Positions 18,927-30,653 of a DNA stretch of 64,000 bases are shown here, piece by piece; the stretch's first letter is position 1, and every line of letters starts with the position of its first letter. The stretch is from Dokdonella_A ginsengisoli (GTDB lineage: Bacteria; Pseudomonadota; Gammaproteobacteria; Xanthomonadales; Rhodanobacteraceae). The DNA lies in contig NZ_JBHSHD010000003.1 of NCBI RefSeq assembly GCF_042652785.1, positions 310,001-374,000 on the forward strand, read 5' to 3'. The notes under the pieces are model-generated. The model saw nothing but the letters and a program-made list of their open reading frames with translations, made no database searches and was not told the origin of the DNA. The translations under genes were made by a program, and so were the position numbers.

Positions 18927-19244
18927 TCACGCGTCGCCGGAGCCGCCCGGCTTGGCCGCATCCTTCGCGGCTGGCTTGTCGGCCTTCGGCGTCCCGGCCG
19001 GCTCGCTCTTGGCCGGAGCCGGCACGTCGTCCTTCGCGGCGAGGTTGCGCTTGGCGTCGCCTTCCTTCTTGAAATCGGTCTCGTACCAGCCGCTGCCGGC
19101 GAGGCGGAAGGCCGGCGCGGTCAGGCGGCGACGGACACGCGGCTGGCCGCATTCGGGGCACTCGACCGGGTCGGGGTCGGAAATCTTCTGCAGGCGATCG
19201 AACACCGCTGCGCAGGCCTGGCACTCGAATTCGTAGATCGGCAT
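18927..19244 (-). CDS. FmdB-family zinc ribbon protein
   Basis: 105 residues. It begins MPIYEFECQACAAVFDRLQK with a second C-P-E-C pair at about residues 33-36, forming a four-Cys zinc ribbon typical of the FmdB/regulatory family. The Lys/Ala/Pro-rich C-terminal 45 residues are low complexity. It lies upstream of aspS in many gammaproteobacteria, as here apart from the DUF3011 insertion. Function is unknown. ATG 19244 is the family start; earlier ATGs add unrelated sequence. Confidence 0.85.
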   Translation of the reverse strand: MPIYEFECQACAAVFDRLQKISDPDPVECPECGQPRVRRRLTAPAFRLAGSGWYETDFKKEGDAKRNLAAKDDVPAPAKSEPAGTPKADKPAAKDAAKPGGSGDA

Positions 19245-19535
19245 ACGTGCTTCCATCGGATCTGGGCGGCGCCCCGGACGGCGCCGCGACGGGCGTGCAG
19301 GATGCTGCCGCCGCGGAGAATTGCAAGTCCCGGCCCGCCCGGCGGCGAGGCGGACCGCCGCGTTTGCAGCCCCGCAAACGCGCCCCGAGCACGAAGGAAA
19401 CACGGCGGAAAGGCAACGGCAATGCCGCGCAAACGCGCCGCGCGGCGGTCGCGTGGAATAGTCGGCGGGCCACGCGGATCGCGGGCTTTCGCGGCGCGGG
19501 GCGATCTTCACTTTCTGCAACAGGACACGTCATCC

Positions 19536-21047
19536 ATGATCACGCACGTTCCCAAGCTTTCCCTGTTCCTGCTCGCCGCCCTCGCCGCGGGCAGCCTCCA
19601 CGCGCAGGCGATCCGCTCCCATGGCGAGGGCGGCGCCGTCGTCACCGATCGCACGATCGACGGCCGGCGGGTGACGAGAACCCAGGCCGTGCCGGCATGG
19701 CAATCCACCGCGTGGACGGCGCCCGCCCCGGCCGACGCCGACGTCTGCGGTGCGACCGCCGTCGCCTGGCACGGCCAGACATTGCCGGACGGCGAGGCCG
19801 GCACGCTGAACCCGATCGCCTTCATGCGCCCGGCGACGATCAACGCCGGCGGCCACATCGCGTTCACCGCCAAGGTCGATGACGCGGACCGCAACCAGGG
19901 CACCTTCACCGCCGATGCGCAGGGCCTGCACATCGTCGCGCTCGGCTGCGGCGCGGACGGCGGCTATGGCTCGACCGGGACCTGCGGCGATCCGACCCCG
20001 ATCGGCGGAACGTTCGGCGGCTTCTTCCGCGACACCTTCGCCGCGCCGGACATCAACGACGGCGGCGACGTGCTGTTCCTCGCCGACGTGGTCGGCGGCA
20101 GCGCGCCGCGCGGCCTGTTCCTGTATCGCGCCGCCGAGGCCTCGATCGTCAAGGTCGCCGCGGTCGGCGACCCCTCGCCGCTCGGCGGCTCGATCAGCAT
20201 GCTCGGCCCGGGCAGCCTCAACAACGCCGGCACGGTCGCGTTCCTCGCGGTTACTCACGGCAGCGACTTCGCCGACATCCTGCTGTGGCGGAACGGCAAG
20301 GTGACCAAGTACGTCGCCGCCGGCGACCCGGCGCCGGACGGCGGCACCTTCACCGCGATCGCCACCGAACTGTGGGGCTACCAGGACGGCACCTCGATCG
20401 CCGGCGGTCCGGCGCCGAGCCTGAACCAGAAAGGCCAGATCGCGTTCCGCGGCTACGTCGACGGCGGCGTCTCCGCCGGCGGCCTGTTCCTCAGCACCGA
20501 AGGCCAGCACGAATGGCTGGTGAAGGCCGGCGACGATGCGCCGGGCGGCGGCACCTACGCCGATTTCCAGGCGCCGATCCTCAACAACGCCGGCGAGATC
20601 GCGTTCTTCGCCAATACCAGCGGCGGGCCGGAAGCGATCTGGGTGGCCGGCAAGCCGGCTTCGTGGCGACGCGCCCTCGCGCCCGGCGACGAGATCGACG
20701 GCGGCACCGCGCAGGTGCTGGCCTACTCGCGCAATCCGATGCGCGCGCTGGCCGACAACGGCGACCTGGTGCTGTGGACCAGCCGCGTCATGCAGGACGG
20801 CAACGAACGCGGCACCGCCTTCATCCGCCACGCCGACGCCAGCGCGCAGGTGCTCGCCGTGCAGGGCACCGAAGCTCCGTTCGGCGGCTTCTGGGGCGGC
20901 TCGATGGATGCGTGGCCGGCGATGAACAACGCCAACCAGGTGCACATCGGTTCGGCCACCCCGGGCTTCGCGCTGTCCTCGGACGTGATCGTGACGCCCT
21001 GTCCGAGCGTGACCGACCGCCTGTTCGAGGACGGCTTCGACGGCTGA
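19536..21047 (+). CDS. Secreted repeat protein with DGF C-terminal motif
   Basis: 503 residues. The signal peptide ends near residue 24 (SLHAQA). The body is built of repeated units of the type L-N-N-A-G-x-(I/V)-A-F followed by G-D-x-(A/S)-P-x-G-G-(T/S), at least six times, suggesting a beta-rich repeat fold. Proteins of this kind are annotated only as uncharacterised domain families. It ends in D-R-L-F-E-D-G-F-D-G, almost the same tail as the next gene. ATG 19536 starts the signal peptide. No catalytic motif is seen; an extracellular or surface role is inferred. Confidence 0.7.
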   Translation: MITHVPKLSLFLLAALAAGSLHAQAIRSHGEGGAVVTDRTIDGRRVTRTQAVPAWQSTAWTAPAPADADVCGATAVAWHGQTLPDGEAGTLNPIAFMRPATINAGGHIAFTAKVDDADRNQGTFTADAQGLHIVALGCGADGGYGSTGTCGDPTPIGGTFGGFFRDTFAAPDINDGGDVLFLADVVGGSAPRGLFLYRAAEASIVKVAAVGDPSPLGGSISMLGPGSLNNAGTVAFLAVTHGSDFADILLWRNGKVTKYVAAGDPAPDGGTFTAIATELWGYQDGTSIAGGPAPSLNQKGQIAFRGYVDGGVSAGGLFLSTEGQHEWLVKAGDDAPGGGTYADFQAPILNNAGEIAFFANTSGGPEAIWVAGKPASWRRALAPGDEIDGGTAQVLAYSRNPMRALADNGDLVLWTSRVMQDGNERGTAFIRHADASAQVLAVQGTEAPFGGFWGGSMDAWPAMNNANQVHIGSATPGFALSSDVIVTPCPSVTDRLFEDGFDG

Positions 21048-21060
21048 CGGGTTTCCCCAA

Positions 21061-21108
21061 CCGCCGGCGATGCGCAGCGCGCAGGCGCGCGCGTCGCCGG
21101 CGGCTTTT
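21061..21108 (+). terminator. Probable terminator after the repeat-protein gene
   Basis: Perfect 10-bp arms (CCGCCGGCGA at 21061-21070, TCGCCGGCGG at 21094-21103) with a GC-rich inner part that can extend the stem, followed by CTTTT. It starts 13 bases after the stop. Confidence 0.65.
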
Positions 21109-21300
21109 CGCGTTCTCATGGAACGCAGGCGACTCGCGTCGATCGCGAGCGCCTCACGCGGTCGCTTCGGAGCTTGCCTTCGACGAGCCGGCCCGAGCGA
21201 CCCTCGCGACGCCTGCCGAGCTGTACGTCCGCCCCTTCGGGTTTTCGTCCCGTTCTTGCGTATCGGCCTGCACCAGGCATCGATCACGAGAGGAACGACC

Positions 21301-23400
21301 ATGCACGCGCCCCGCTCCGGTTCCGCACGCACCACGCGCCGCAGCGCGCTCGCCGCCGCGATTCTCGCGACGTTCGGCGCCACCGCCGTCGCGTACGCGG
21401 ACGCGCCGCGCGCGCCGAAGCTGCCCGACGCGCACGCGATCCTCGGCCTCGCGGCCGCGCGCCCGGTCCCGGCGCAGCCGCGGAACGCCTCCACGCGCCC
21501 GGCCAGCACCATCACCGTCGCCAACTGCGACGACGACGGCACCGGCAGCCTGCGCTGGGCGCTGAGCCTCGCCACCGACGGCGACGGCATCGACCTTTCC
21601 CAGCTCACCTGCAGCACGATCACGCTGACCAGCGGCATGCTCGTCAACAGCCATGCGATCAGCCTGAGCGGCCCCGGCGCCGACCGGCTCGCCATCGACG
21701 GCAATGCAGCCGACCGCGTGCTCTACAGCGCCGCCGCGATCGAAATCAGCGATCTCGCCCTGGTCAACGGCCGCAGCGGCGACGCCGGCGGATGCCTGGC
21801 CGTCGCCAATGCCGACACCACCCTGACCCGCGTCACCGTCAGCGGCTGCATCGCCGGCGACGGCAACGACAACGCCGTCGGCGGCGGCATCCTGGCAACC
21901 GGGGGCGGCGCAGTCACGCTCGTCTCCAGCCGCGTCAGCGGCAACACCGCGCATGGCCTGCGCAACGCCTACGGCGCCGGCATCGCGATGCTCAACGACG
22001 GCGGCGAACTCACCCTCGTCGACAGCCGCGTGGACGGCAACCACGCCTACGCCGACAACGGCATCGCCATCGGCGCCGGCTTCGTCGTCGCCGGAGCAGC
22101 GACGACGACGCTGCTCCAGAACAGCGTCATGGAAGACAACCGGGCGATCTCGACCACCGACACGGGTATCGCCGGCGGCGGCGTCGTGCTCGGCTCGTCG
22201 AGCAGCAACCTCGGACAGCTCGCCGTGCACGGCGGCCGCATCTCGGGCAACCTCGCCGAAGGCGCGACCGCGGAAGGCGGCGGCCTCGTCGCCGGCAACG
22301 CGCAGATCCTCGTCGACGACGGCTGCGTCGTCTCCGCCAACATCGCGCGCTCGACCGTCGCACAGCCAACCGGCGAATTCACCGCCGGCGGCGGCGGACT
22401 CTTCGCCGCACCCGGTTCGACGCTTGCGCTCACCGATGCCCTGGTCTCCGGCAACCAGGCCATCGCGGCCAACGGCAACGCCGGCGGCGGCGGCGTGCAC
22501 ACGCTCATTGCCGTGGTCGCGACCCGCAGCACGGTGCGCGACAACCTCGCGCAATCGGTCGCCGGCAAGAGCTACGGCGGCGGCATCGCGGGCGGTGTCG
22601 CCAGCCTCAGCGTCACCGTGCCGATCGAACTCCACGCCAGCACGATCGCCGGCAACACGGCACGCTCGAACGGCGTCGACGCCGGCAGCCGCGGCGGCGG
22701 CGTGGATGCCTTCGGTCCGATCCAGGCGGCCTACAGCACGGTCAGCGCCAACACCGCCGTCGTCACCGGCAACGGCAGCACGGTGCGCGGCGGCGGCCTG
22801 GCGACGATCTGCCAGGGCTCCGTCACGAACTGCGACATCACCCTCAGCGCCAGCACCGTGTCCGGCAACACGGCCGGCGGCGGCGATGGCGACGGTGGCG
22901 GCGTGGCCGCGGCGACCGGCAGCGTCGTCGCCTACAACTCGACCATCGCGTTCAACCGCGCGCCGGGCCGCGGCGGCGGCCTGATCGCCGCGGTCGGCGC
23001 GCAGTCCAAGGCGGTCAGCACGATCGTCGCCGACAACGACGCCCCGGCTGGTGCCGACGTCAGCCTTCCGCTCGGCGCCAGCGGCACATTGACCGTCATC
23101 GGCGAACACAACCTGATCGTCGACGCGTCCGGCAGCGTCACATTGCCCAACGACACCCTGATCGCCGATCCGCTGCTGCTGCCGCTCGCCAACAACGGCG
23201 GCACCACGGCGACGCACGCGCTGGCCGCATGCAGCCCGGCGGTCGATGCCGGCAGCAACCTGTCGGGGCTCGATTCCGATCAGCGCCTGGCGCCGTATGC
23301 GCGGGTTTCCGGCAGCGCCGCCGACGTCGGCGCGTTCGAGCGCCAGCCGGATGCGGACCGGATTTTCGAGAATGGGTTCGAGGCGTCGCCTTGCCCGTGA
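21301..23400 (+). CDS. Secreted parallel beta-helix (adhesin-like) protein with DGF-like C-terminal motif
   Basis: 699 residues. It has a twin-Arg-rich N-terminus and a signal-like hydrophobic segment ending near residue 35 (VAYADA). From about residue 80 on there are many right-handed beta-helix turns of the form (S/T)-x-V-S-G-N-T-A and GGGI/GGGV loops, as in polymorphic outer-membrane-protein-like and pectate-lyase-like folds. The end (about 630-690: N-G-G-T-x-T-H-A-L, V-D-A-G-S, D-Q-R, D-V-G-A-F-E) matches the choice-of-anchor Q type of C-terminus. The last residues are D-R-I-F-E-N-G-F-E followed by six residues. AGAGGAA precedes ATG 21301. Probably cell-surface or secreted; the ligand is unknown. 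Confidence 0.75.
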   Translation: MHAPRSGSARTTRRSALAAAILATFGATAVAYADAPRAPKLPDAHAILGLAAARPVPAQPRNASTRPASTITVANCDDDGTGSLRWALSLATDGDGIDLSQLTCSTITLTSGMLVNSHAISLSGPGADRLAIDGNAADRVLYSAAAIEISDLALVNGRSGDAGGCLAVANADTTLTRVTVSGCIAGDGNDNAVGGGILATGGGAVTLVSSRVSGNTAHGLRNAYGAGIAMLNDGGELTLVDSRVDGNHAYADNGIAIGAGFVVAGAATTTLLQNSVMEDNRAISTTDTGIAGGGVVLGSSSSNLGQLAVHGGRISGNLAEGATAEGGGLVAGNAQILVDDGCVVSANIARSTVAQPTGEFTAGGGGLFAAPGSTLALTDALVSGNQAIAANGNAGGGGVHTLIAVVATRSTVRDNLAQSVAGKSYGGGIAGGVASLSVTVPIELHASTIAGNTARSNGVDAGSRGGGVDAFGPIQAAYSTVSANTAVVTGNGSTVRGGGLATICQGSVTNCDITLSASTVSGNTAGGGDGDGGGVAAATGSVVAYNSTIAFNRAPGRGGGLIAAVGAQSKAVSTIVADNDAPAGADVSLPLGASGTLTVIGEHNLIVDASGSVTLPNDTLIADPLLLPLANNGGTTATHALAACSPAVDAGSNLSGLDSDQRLAPYARVSGSAADVGAFERQPDADRIFENGFEASPCP

Positions 23401-23404
23401 AGAA

Positions 23405-23767
23405 AGGAGCGCCGGCACGCGCGGCGCTCCAGCAAGGTTCCGACGCCATGCCCGCGAAAGCGGCGGTACCTACCGACAGCGGAAGGCTGGTCATCCGCAT
23501 GGCTTCCGGCACCGCCAAGCACGATGGATGCCCGCTTTCGTGGGCATGACGTCATTTTGGCGCGCCGCGATCACGCACGTCGCGGACGCCGCGTCTTCCT
23601 CAACAGCGTGCGAATACCCAAGGGGCGCCGGCCCGCGTGGCGCTCCGGCGAGGTTCCGACGCCATGCCCGCGAACGCGGGAATCCATGTTGATTCCAGCA
23701 CGGCCAGGCACGACGGATGTCCGCTTTCGCGGGCGTGACGCCGTTGTTCAGCGCATCGCGATCACGC
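23405..23767. repeat. Tandemly duplicated REP-like unit
   Basis: Two diverged copies of one unit (about 23405-23576 and 23622-23767). Each starts with a GC-rich hairpin (first copy 23406-23430, 9-bp stem) and contains an inverted pair of palindromes built on ATGCCCGC...GCGGGCAT (23442-23470 with 23526-23553; 23658-23685 with 23715-23742). This fills the 390-base gap between the beta-helix gene and the clpB stop. It is consistent with REP/BIME elements; no REP-associated transposase is in the window. Confidence 0.75.
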
Positions 23768-23790
23768 GCCTGGCCGGTGCTGAGCCGGCC

Positions 23791-26391
<2,601 letters not shown>

Positions 26392-26519
26392 CGGATGATC
26401 CTCGTCGAATGCTTGCAAGACCGGGCCGTTGCGGTTCGCGGCGATGCTTGCGACGCGCCGGTCCGGCACGTCGCCCAATCGCCTGGAACCCCCGCTCCGA
26501 CCCCGGCTGGAATGGATCC

Positions 26520-26548
26520 AAGGTAGGTCGCGCGGGGCGCCGCTTCAA
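26520..26548 (-). promoter_or_regulatory. Promoter upstream of clpB
   Basis: On the minus strand TTGAAG (26548-26543), a 17-base spacer and TACCTT (26525-26520) fit a sigma-70 promoter. The -35 reads CTTGAAG with one more base, close to the heat-shock sigma-32 -35 CTTGAAA. A matching sigma-32 -10 (CCCCAT-like) is only weak, so heat-shock control, which is known for clpB in general, is not proven by the sequence. Confidence 0.45.
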
Positions 26549-26689
26549 GGTTGCCAATGTTTTCCAATCGCGACGCAAACGTTCGCAATGTGCCGCGTGC
26601 GGAGCCCTAGACTGCGCCCGCATCGCGGTGTTTCGCCGCCGGCCGGCACGGCCTGCGACCGTCTGCCGCGACGCCTGAAGGAGGTTCGC

Positions 26690-27763
26690 ATGTTCGACGC
26701 ATTGATCCGCGACGCCGCCGAGCGCTTCGGACTCGGCGAGCGGGCGCGTGGGCTGCTCGGGGCCCTGCTGTCCATCGTCTTCGACGAGCGCAACGGCGGC
26801 ATCGCCGGACTGCTTGCGAAGTTCCGCCGCCACGGCGCGGGCGACCTGTTCGCGTCCTGGATCGGCAACGCCCAGCCGAAGCCGATCGAGCCGCGCCAGC
26901 TGGAGAGCGTGCTCGGTCCCGAAGCGATTTCCGAACTGGCCAGCCGGCTCGGTGCCGCGCGCGGACCGACCCTGGATGCCGCAGTGACGATGCTGCCGAA
27001 GCTGATCGGCACGCTGACCCAGAACGGCCAGCTGCCCACGCGCGCGCCGAAAGCGGTCGGCCAATACATGAACGACTTCAACCGCGTCGGCGAATGGAGG
27101 CTGGCCACGCAGCGGGCCGCCGGCACGCAGGCGCACGTCAGCCTCGCCCCCGGCCTGGGCTGGGTGAAATGGGCGCTGCTGCTCGCGGTGCTGCTGGCGC
27201 TCGGGCACTGCGTGCTGTACCGGGCTCCGGACGCCCTGGCCCCGCCGGTACCGGGCCGCGTCGCGTCCGTGCAGGGCGTTCCGGCGCCGACGGCCGAACC
27301 GATGCTGTCGCTGTCCAGCGACGGCGGCCGGATCCGCTATTCCGGGCGGCTCGGTTCGGCCGGGGACCGCAACCGCCTGGCCGACGCGCTGGGCGATGCC
27401 GCCGGTGCCGGCCGCGTCAGCGGCAGCGTGACGATCGACGCGAACACCAAGCCGGCCCCCTGGCTCGACTCGCTGATCGCGCTGCTGCCCGAACTGCTCA
27501 AGGCCTCGGGCGCGAAACTCGAGATCGAAGGCAACGTGATCACGCTCGACGGCCCGCTCGCGCAGGAGCAGCGCCGGGTTCTCGACGGATTGCTGCGCAA
27601 CCTGTTCGACAGCCATTTCGTGGTCGTGCCCAGGCAGGCCGCCGAAGGCGCACCGCCGGATGCCAGCGGATCGCTCGCCCCCTCGGCCAGCGGATACGTC
27701 ACCAAGGACTTCGACGACGAAAGCCGCGCGCGCCGCCGCGCCGTCTTCTCCGACGCCGGCTGA
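26690..27763 (+). CDS. YidB-like DUF937 protein with membrane helix and BON-like C-terminus
   Basis: 357 residues. The N-terminal ~130 residues are a helical YidB/DUF937-like domain (GLLAKFRRHGAGDLFASWIG). A membrane helix follows at about 158-178 (LGWVKWALLLAVLLALGHCVLY), then a C-terminal region (about 205-320) with two halves resembling BON-type folds (IRYSGRLGS...SGSVTID and LEIEGNVITLDGPL). GAAGGAGG precedes ATG 26690. The protein is presumably inner-membrane with a periplasmic C-terminus. It is inserted, in opposite orientation, between clpB and pgeF, which are adjacent in E. coli. Function unknown. Confidence 0.65.
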   Translation: MFDALIRDAAERFGLGERARGLLGALLSIVFDERNGGIAGLLAKFRRHGAGDLFASWIGNAQPKPIEPRQLESVLGPEAISELASRLGAARGPTLDAAVTMLPKLIGTLTQNGQLPTRAPKAVGQYMNDFNRVGEWRLATQRAAGTQAHVSLAPGLGWVKWALLLAVLLALGHCVLYRAPDALAPPVPGRVASVQGVPAPTAEPMLSLSSDGGRIRYSGRLGSAGDRNRLADALGDAAGAGRVSGSVTIDANTKPAPWLDSLIALLPELLKASGAKLEIEGNVITLDGPLAQEQRRVLDGLLRNLFDSHFVVVPRQAAEGAPPDASGSLAPSASGYVTKDFDDESRARRRAVFSDAG

Positions 27764-27787
27764 CGGGCCGCGGCAGGCCGCGGCCGC

Positions 27788-28564
27788 TCAGGCGCGCCAG
27801 ATCAGGGTCGCGAAACGACCGGTCTGGCGATCGCGCCGGTAGGAGTAGAAGCGCGCGTCCGCATACGTGTCGAAGCCGCCGCCGTACACCTTCCCGACAC
27901 CCGCCGCGGCGAGCCGGCGGCGCGCCAGCGCGTAGAGATCGCAGTGCCAGTGGCCCGGCCGGGTCGCGGCGAAGGCTTCCGCCGCGCCGGCGTCGGCGTC
28001 GACGAAGGCAGCGTGCACTTCCTCGCCGACCTCGTACGAGCGCGCACCGATGGCCGGTCCCAGCCAGACCAGCAATTCCGCCGGCGGCACGCCCAGACGC
28101 GCGATCGTCGCCTCGACGACGCCGGCGGCGAGGCCGCGCCAGCCCGCGTGGGCCGCGGCGAACGCGGCGCCGTCGGCGCTGCAGAACAGGATCGGCAGGC
28201 AGTCGGCGGTCAGGATCGCCAGCACCGACCGGCCGCTGCGCGATACCGCCGCGTCGGCGGCGCCTTCCTCGCCCGGCCCGCCGAGGTCGGCGTCAAACAC
28301 GTCCACGCCGTGGACCTGGCGCAGCCAGCACGGCCGCGAAGGCAGCTGCAGCGCTTCGACCAGGGCCACCCGGTTTGCCGCGACGGCGGCCGGATCGTCG
28401 CCGCAGCGCGCGCCGAGGTTGAAGGCGTCGAACGGCGGCGCCGAACTCCCGGGCATGCGCCGCGTGGTGGCGACCGCGCGGATGGCCGGCGGCGCCGGCC
28501 AGTCCGGAACGACCCGGTCGGCCTCGCTGAGGATCGCCGGCGCCTCGCGTTCGATTTCGCTCAT
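27788..28564 (-). CDS. pgeF: Peptidoglycan editing factor PgeF (YfiH, laccase-like domain)
   Basis: 258 residues. The family motifs R-Q-V-H-G, ILTADCLPI, AAHAGWRG and LGPAIG with the conserved His/Cys metal-site residues are present. PgeF homologues act as purine-nucleoside-handling, copper-independent or metal-dependent enzymes, and in E. coli limit misincorporation of L-Ser into peptidoglycan. ATG 28564 lies 14 bases after rluD, and the pair is probably co-transcribed. The stop is 24 bases from the convergent DUF937 gene. Confidence 0.93.
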   Translation of the reverse strand: MSEIEREAPAILSEADRVVPDWPAPPAIRAVATTRRMPGSSAPPFDAFNLGARCGDDPAAVAANRVALVEALQLPSRPCWLRQVHGVDVFDADLGGPGEEGAADAAVSRSGRSVLAILTADCLPILFCSADGAAFAAAHAGWRGLAAGVVEATIARLGVPPAELLVWLGPAIGARSYEVGEEVHAAFVDADAGAAEAFAATRPGHWHCDLYALARRRLAAAGVGKVYGGGFDTYADARFYSYRRDRQTGRFATLIWRA

Positions 28565-28578
28565 CCCCAGGCCGGCCG

Positions 28579-29544
28579 TCAGCGCGCGTGCTCGCGCGTG
28601 TCCGCGCGCAGCGCCGCGAGCAGCGCCTCCATGTCGGCCGGCCGCTCGGCTTCCACCGCGATCGACTTGCCGCTCCTGGGATGCAGGAATTCCAGCTTCT
28701 CCGCGTGCAGCGCCTGGCGGCGGAAGGCGCGCAGCGCCTCGACGAGCTGCGGCGTGGCGCCCTTGGGCAGCTTGAGCAGGCCGCCGTACTGCGGATCGCC
28801 GATCAGCGGATGCTTCACGTGCGCCATGTGCACGCGGATCTGGTGCGTGCGCCCGGTTTCGAGCCGGCACTCGACCAGGGTCATCGCGCGGAACCGCTCG
28901 CGCACGCGGTAGTGGGTGACCGCCTCGCGGCCGTCCTCGCGCACCGCCTGCTTGAGGCGGTCGTGCGGATGGCGGCCGATCGGGGCGTCGACGCGGCCGC
29001 CGGCGATCATCGCGCCGTAGACGATCGCGGCGTACTGCCGGTGCACGTCACGCGCGGACAGCTGCTCGACCAGCGAGGTGTGCGCGCGCATGGTGCGCGC
29101 CACCACCATCAGGCCCGAGGTGTCCTTGTCGAGCCGGTGCACGATGCCGGCGCGCGGGATCCCGGCCAGCTTCGGATCGTGGTGCAGCAGCGCGTTCTGC
29201 AGGGTTCCGGCCGGATTGCCCGCACCCGGGTGCACGACCAGGCCGGGCGGCTTGTTGACCACCAGCACGTCGGCGTCCTCGTGGCGAATGTCGAGCGCGA
29301 TCGCCTCCGGCTCGGCGCCGACCTCGCGCTCGGTGCGCACGCGCAGCGCGACCGCCTCGCCGCCGCGCACGAGATGGCGCGGCGCCACGGTGGCGCCGTC
29401 GAGCCGGGCGTCGCCGGACTTGATCCAGGTGGTCAGGCGCGAGCGCGAGTAGTCCGGAAACAGTTCCGCCAGGACCTGGTCGAAGCGGCGGCCGGCCATT
29501 TCGACCGGCACCGCGGCGTTCAGGTGGGATTCGGGGTCATTCAT
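28579..29544 (-). CDS. rluD: 23S rRNA pseudouridine synthase RluD
   Basis: 321 residues. An N-terminal S4 RNA-binding domain (about 15-75: RFDQVLAELFPDYSRSRLTTWI) and a pseudouridine synthase domain with the catalytic Asp in HRLDKDTSG and the RTHQIRVH motif. RluD modifies helix 69 of 23S rRNA. ATG 29544 is chosen as the family start; the longer frame to 29844 adds unrelated sequence. Divergent from bamD, as in E. coli. Confidence 0.96.
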   Translation of the reverse strand: MNDPESHLNAAVPVEMAGRRFDQVLAELFPDYSRSRLTTWIKSGDARLDGATVAPRHLVRGGEAVALRVRTEREVGAEPEAIALDIRHEDADVLVVNKPPGLVVHPGAGNPAGTLQNALLHHDPKLAGIPRAGIVHRLDKDTSGLMVVARTMRAHTSLVEQLSARDVHRQYAAIVYGAMIAGGRVDAPIGRHPHDRLKQAVREDGREAVTHYRVRERFRAMTLVECRLETGRTHQIRVHMAHVKHPLIGDPQYGGLLKLPKGATPQLVEALRAFRRQALHAEKLEFLHPRSGKSIAVEAERPADMEALLAALRADTREHAR

Positions 29545-29592
29545 CGGAAAATCCTGCCGCTGGCGCGTTTCCAGCGCGAACGGCGTTCGGGT

Positions 29593-29598
29593 TATGAT
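29593..29598 (+). promoter_or_regulatory. -10 element upstream of bamD
   Basis: TATGAT in the rluD-bamD divergent region, about 128 bases before the bamD ATG. No strong -35 is visible. Confidence 0.35.
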
Positions 29599-29725
29599 CG
29601 TCGTTTGAAGCCGGCGCCGACCCGCCCGGCGGTTCGGTGGAACGCGTTGCCAGCGGCCTCGACTCCGCGCCACGCGGCGCGACCGTTCCATTTCATTCCC
29701 CATCATCGCAGAGCCTGCCGCCCGC

Positions 29726-30568
29726 ATGCGAGTTTCCCGAAATCTCCGCTTCGTCCTGCGCCTCGCGCTGATCGTGCTGCTCGCGGCCCTCGCCGGCTGC
29801 TCGCTGTTCAACCGCGGCAAGAAGAAAGGCGACGCCGCCGACACGCTGCCGGTGGAGCAGGTCTACCAGCGCGGCACCGAGCTGCTCGAAGGCGGCAACT
29901 ACGACGGCGCCGAGCGCGTCTACCAGCGCCTGATCTCGCGCTTCCCGTTCGGCCCCTACACCGAGCAGGCGCAGCTCAACCTCGGCTACGTCCAGTACAA
30001 GGCGGACAAGCCCGAGGAGGCGTACTCGTCGGTCAACCGCTTCATCAAGACGTATCCGACCAACAAGCACATCGACTACGCCTACTACCTGCGCGGCCTG
30101 ATCAACTTCAACCGCTCGGCCGGCTTCCTCGAGCGCCACATCGGCCAGGACATGACCCGGCGCGACCAGGCCTTCCAGCGCCAGTCCTTCGACGACTTCA
30201 GCTCGCTGATCAGCCGCTACCCGCAGAGCCGCTACGCCGCCGACAGCCGCCAGCGCATGATCTACCTGCGCAACGAGATGGCGCAGGCCGACCTGCACAT
30301 CGCGTTCTTCTACCTCAAGCGCAACGCCTACGTCGCCGCGGCCAACCGCGCCAAGTCGATCATCGAGACCTATCCGCAGACGCCGCAGGCGGGCGACGCG
30401 CTGGCGATCATGGTCGAAAGCTATCGCAAGCTCGGCCAGGACAAGCTCGCCGACGACGCCGAGGGCGTGCTCAAGCTGAACTATCCGGACCACCCGTTCC
30501 TGCGCGGCGACTGGCCGAACTACCGCTCGAACTGGTGGAAGATGATTCCGCTGATGAACCGCAGCTAG
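29726..30568 (+). CDS. bamD: Outer membrane assembly lipoprotein BamD
   Basis: 280 residues. Lipobox L-A-G-C gives a lipidated Cys25. Five TPR-like repeats follow (YQRGTELLEGGNYDGAERVY, FPFGPYTEQAQLNLGYVQY, and so on), the standard BamD scaffold for the BAM complex that inserts outer-membrane proteins. The length is close to E. coli BamD with a slightly longer tail. A palindromic repeat lies 85 bases downstream. Confidence 0.96.
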   Translation: MRVSRNLRFVLRLALIVLLAALAGCSLFNRGKKKGDAADTLPVEQVYQRGTELLEGGNYDGAERVYQRLISRFPFGPYTEQAQLNLGYVQYKADKPEEAYSSVNRFIKTYPTNKHIDYAYYLRGLINFNRSAGFLERHIGQDMTRRDQAFQRQSFDDFSSLISRYPQSRYAADSRQRMIYLRNEMAQADLHIAFFYLKRNAYVAAANRAKSIIETYPQTPQAGDALAIMVESYRKLGQDKLADDAEGVLKLNYPDHPFLRGDWPNYRSNWWKMIPLMNRS

Positions 30569-30653
30569 AAGCGCTTCGGACTTTTCCCGCGCCGCGCGGC
30601 TGCTGCGCGCCCGGCGCGACGGCCTTCGACGTTCCGACGGAACTCCTTGGCGT

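Noticed and set aside
27094..28422. Frame-shifted continuation of the DUF937 gene
   Set aside because: The frame is Arg/Pro/Ala-rich, overlaps pgeF in antisense and has no domain; the DUF937 gene ends cleanly at 27763.
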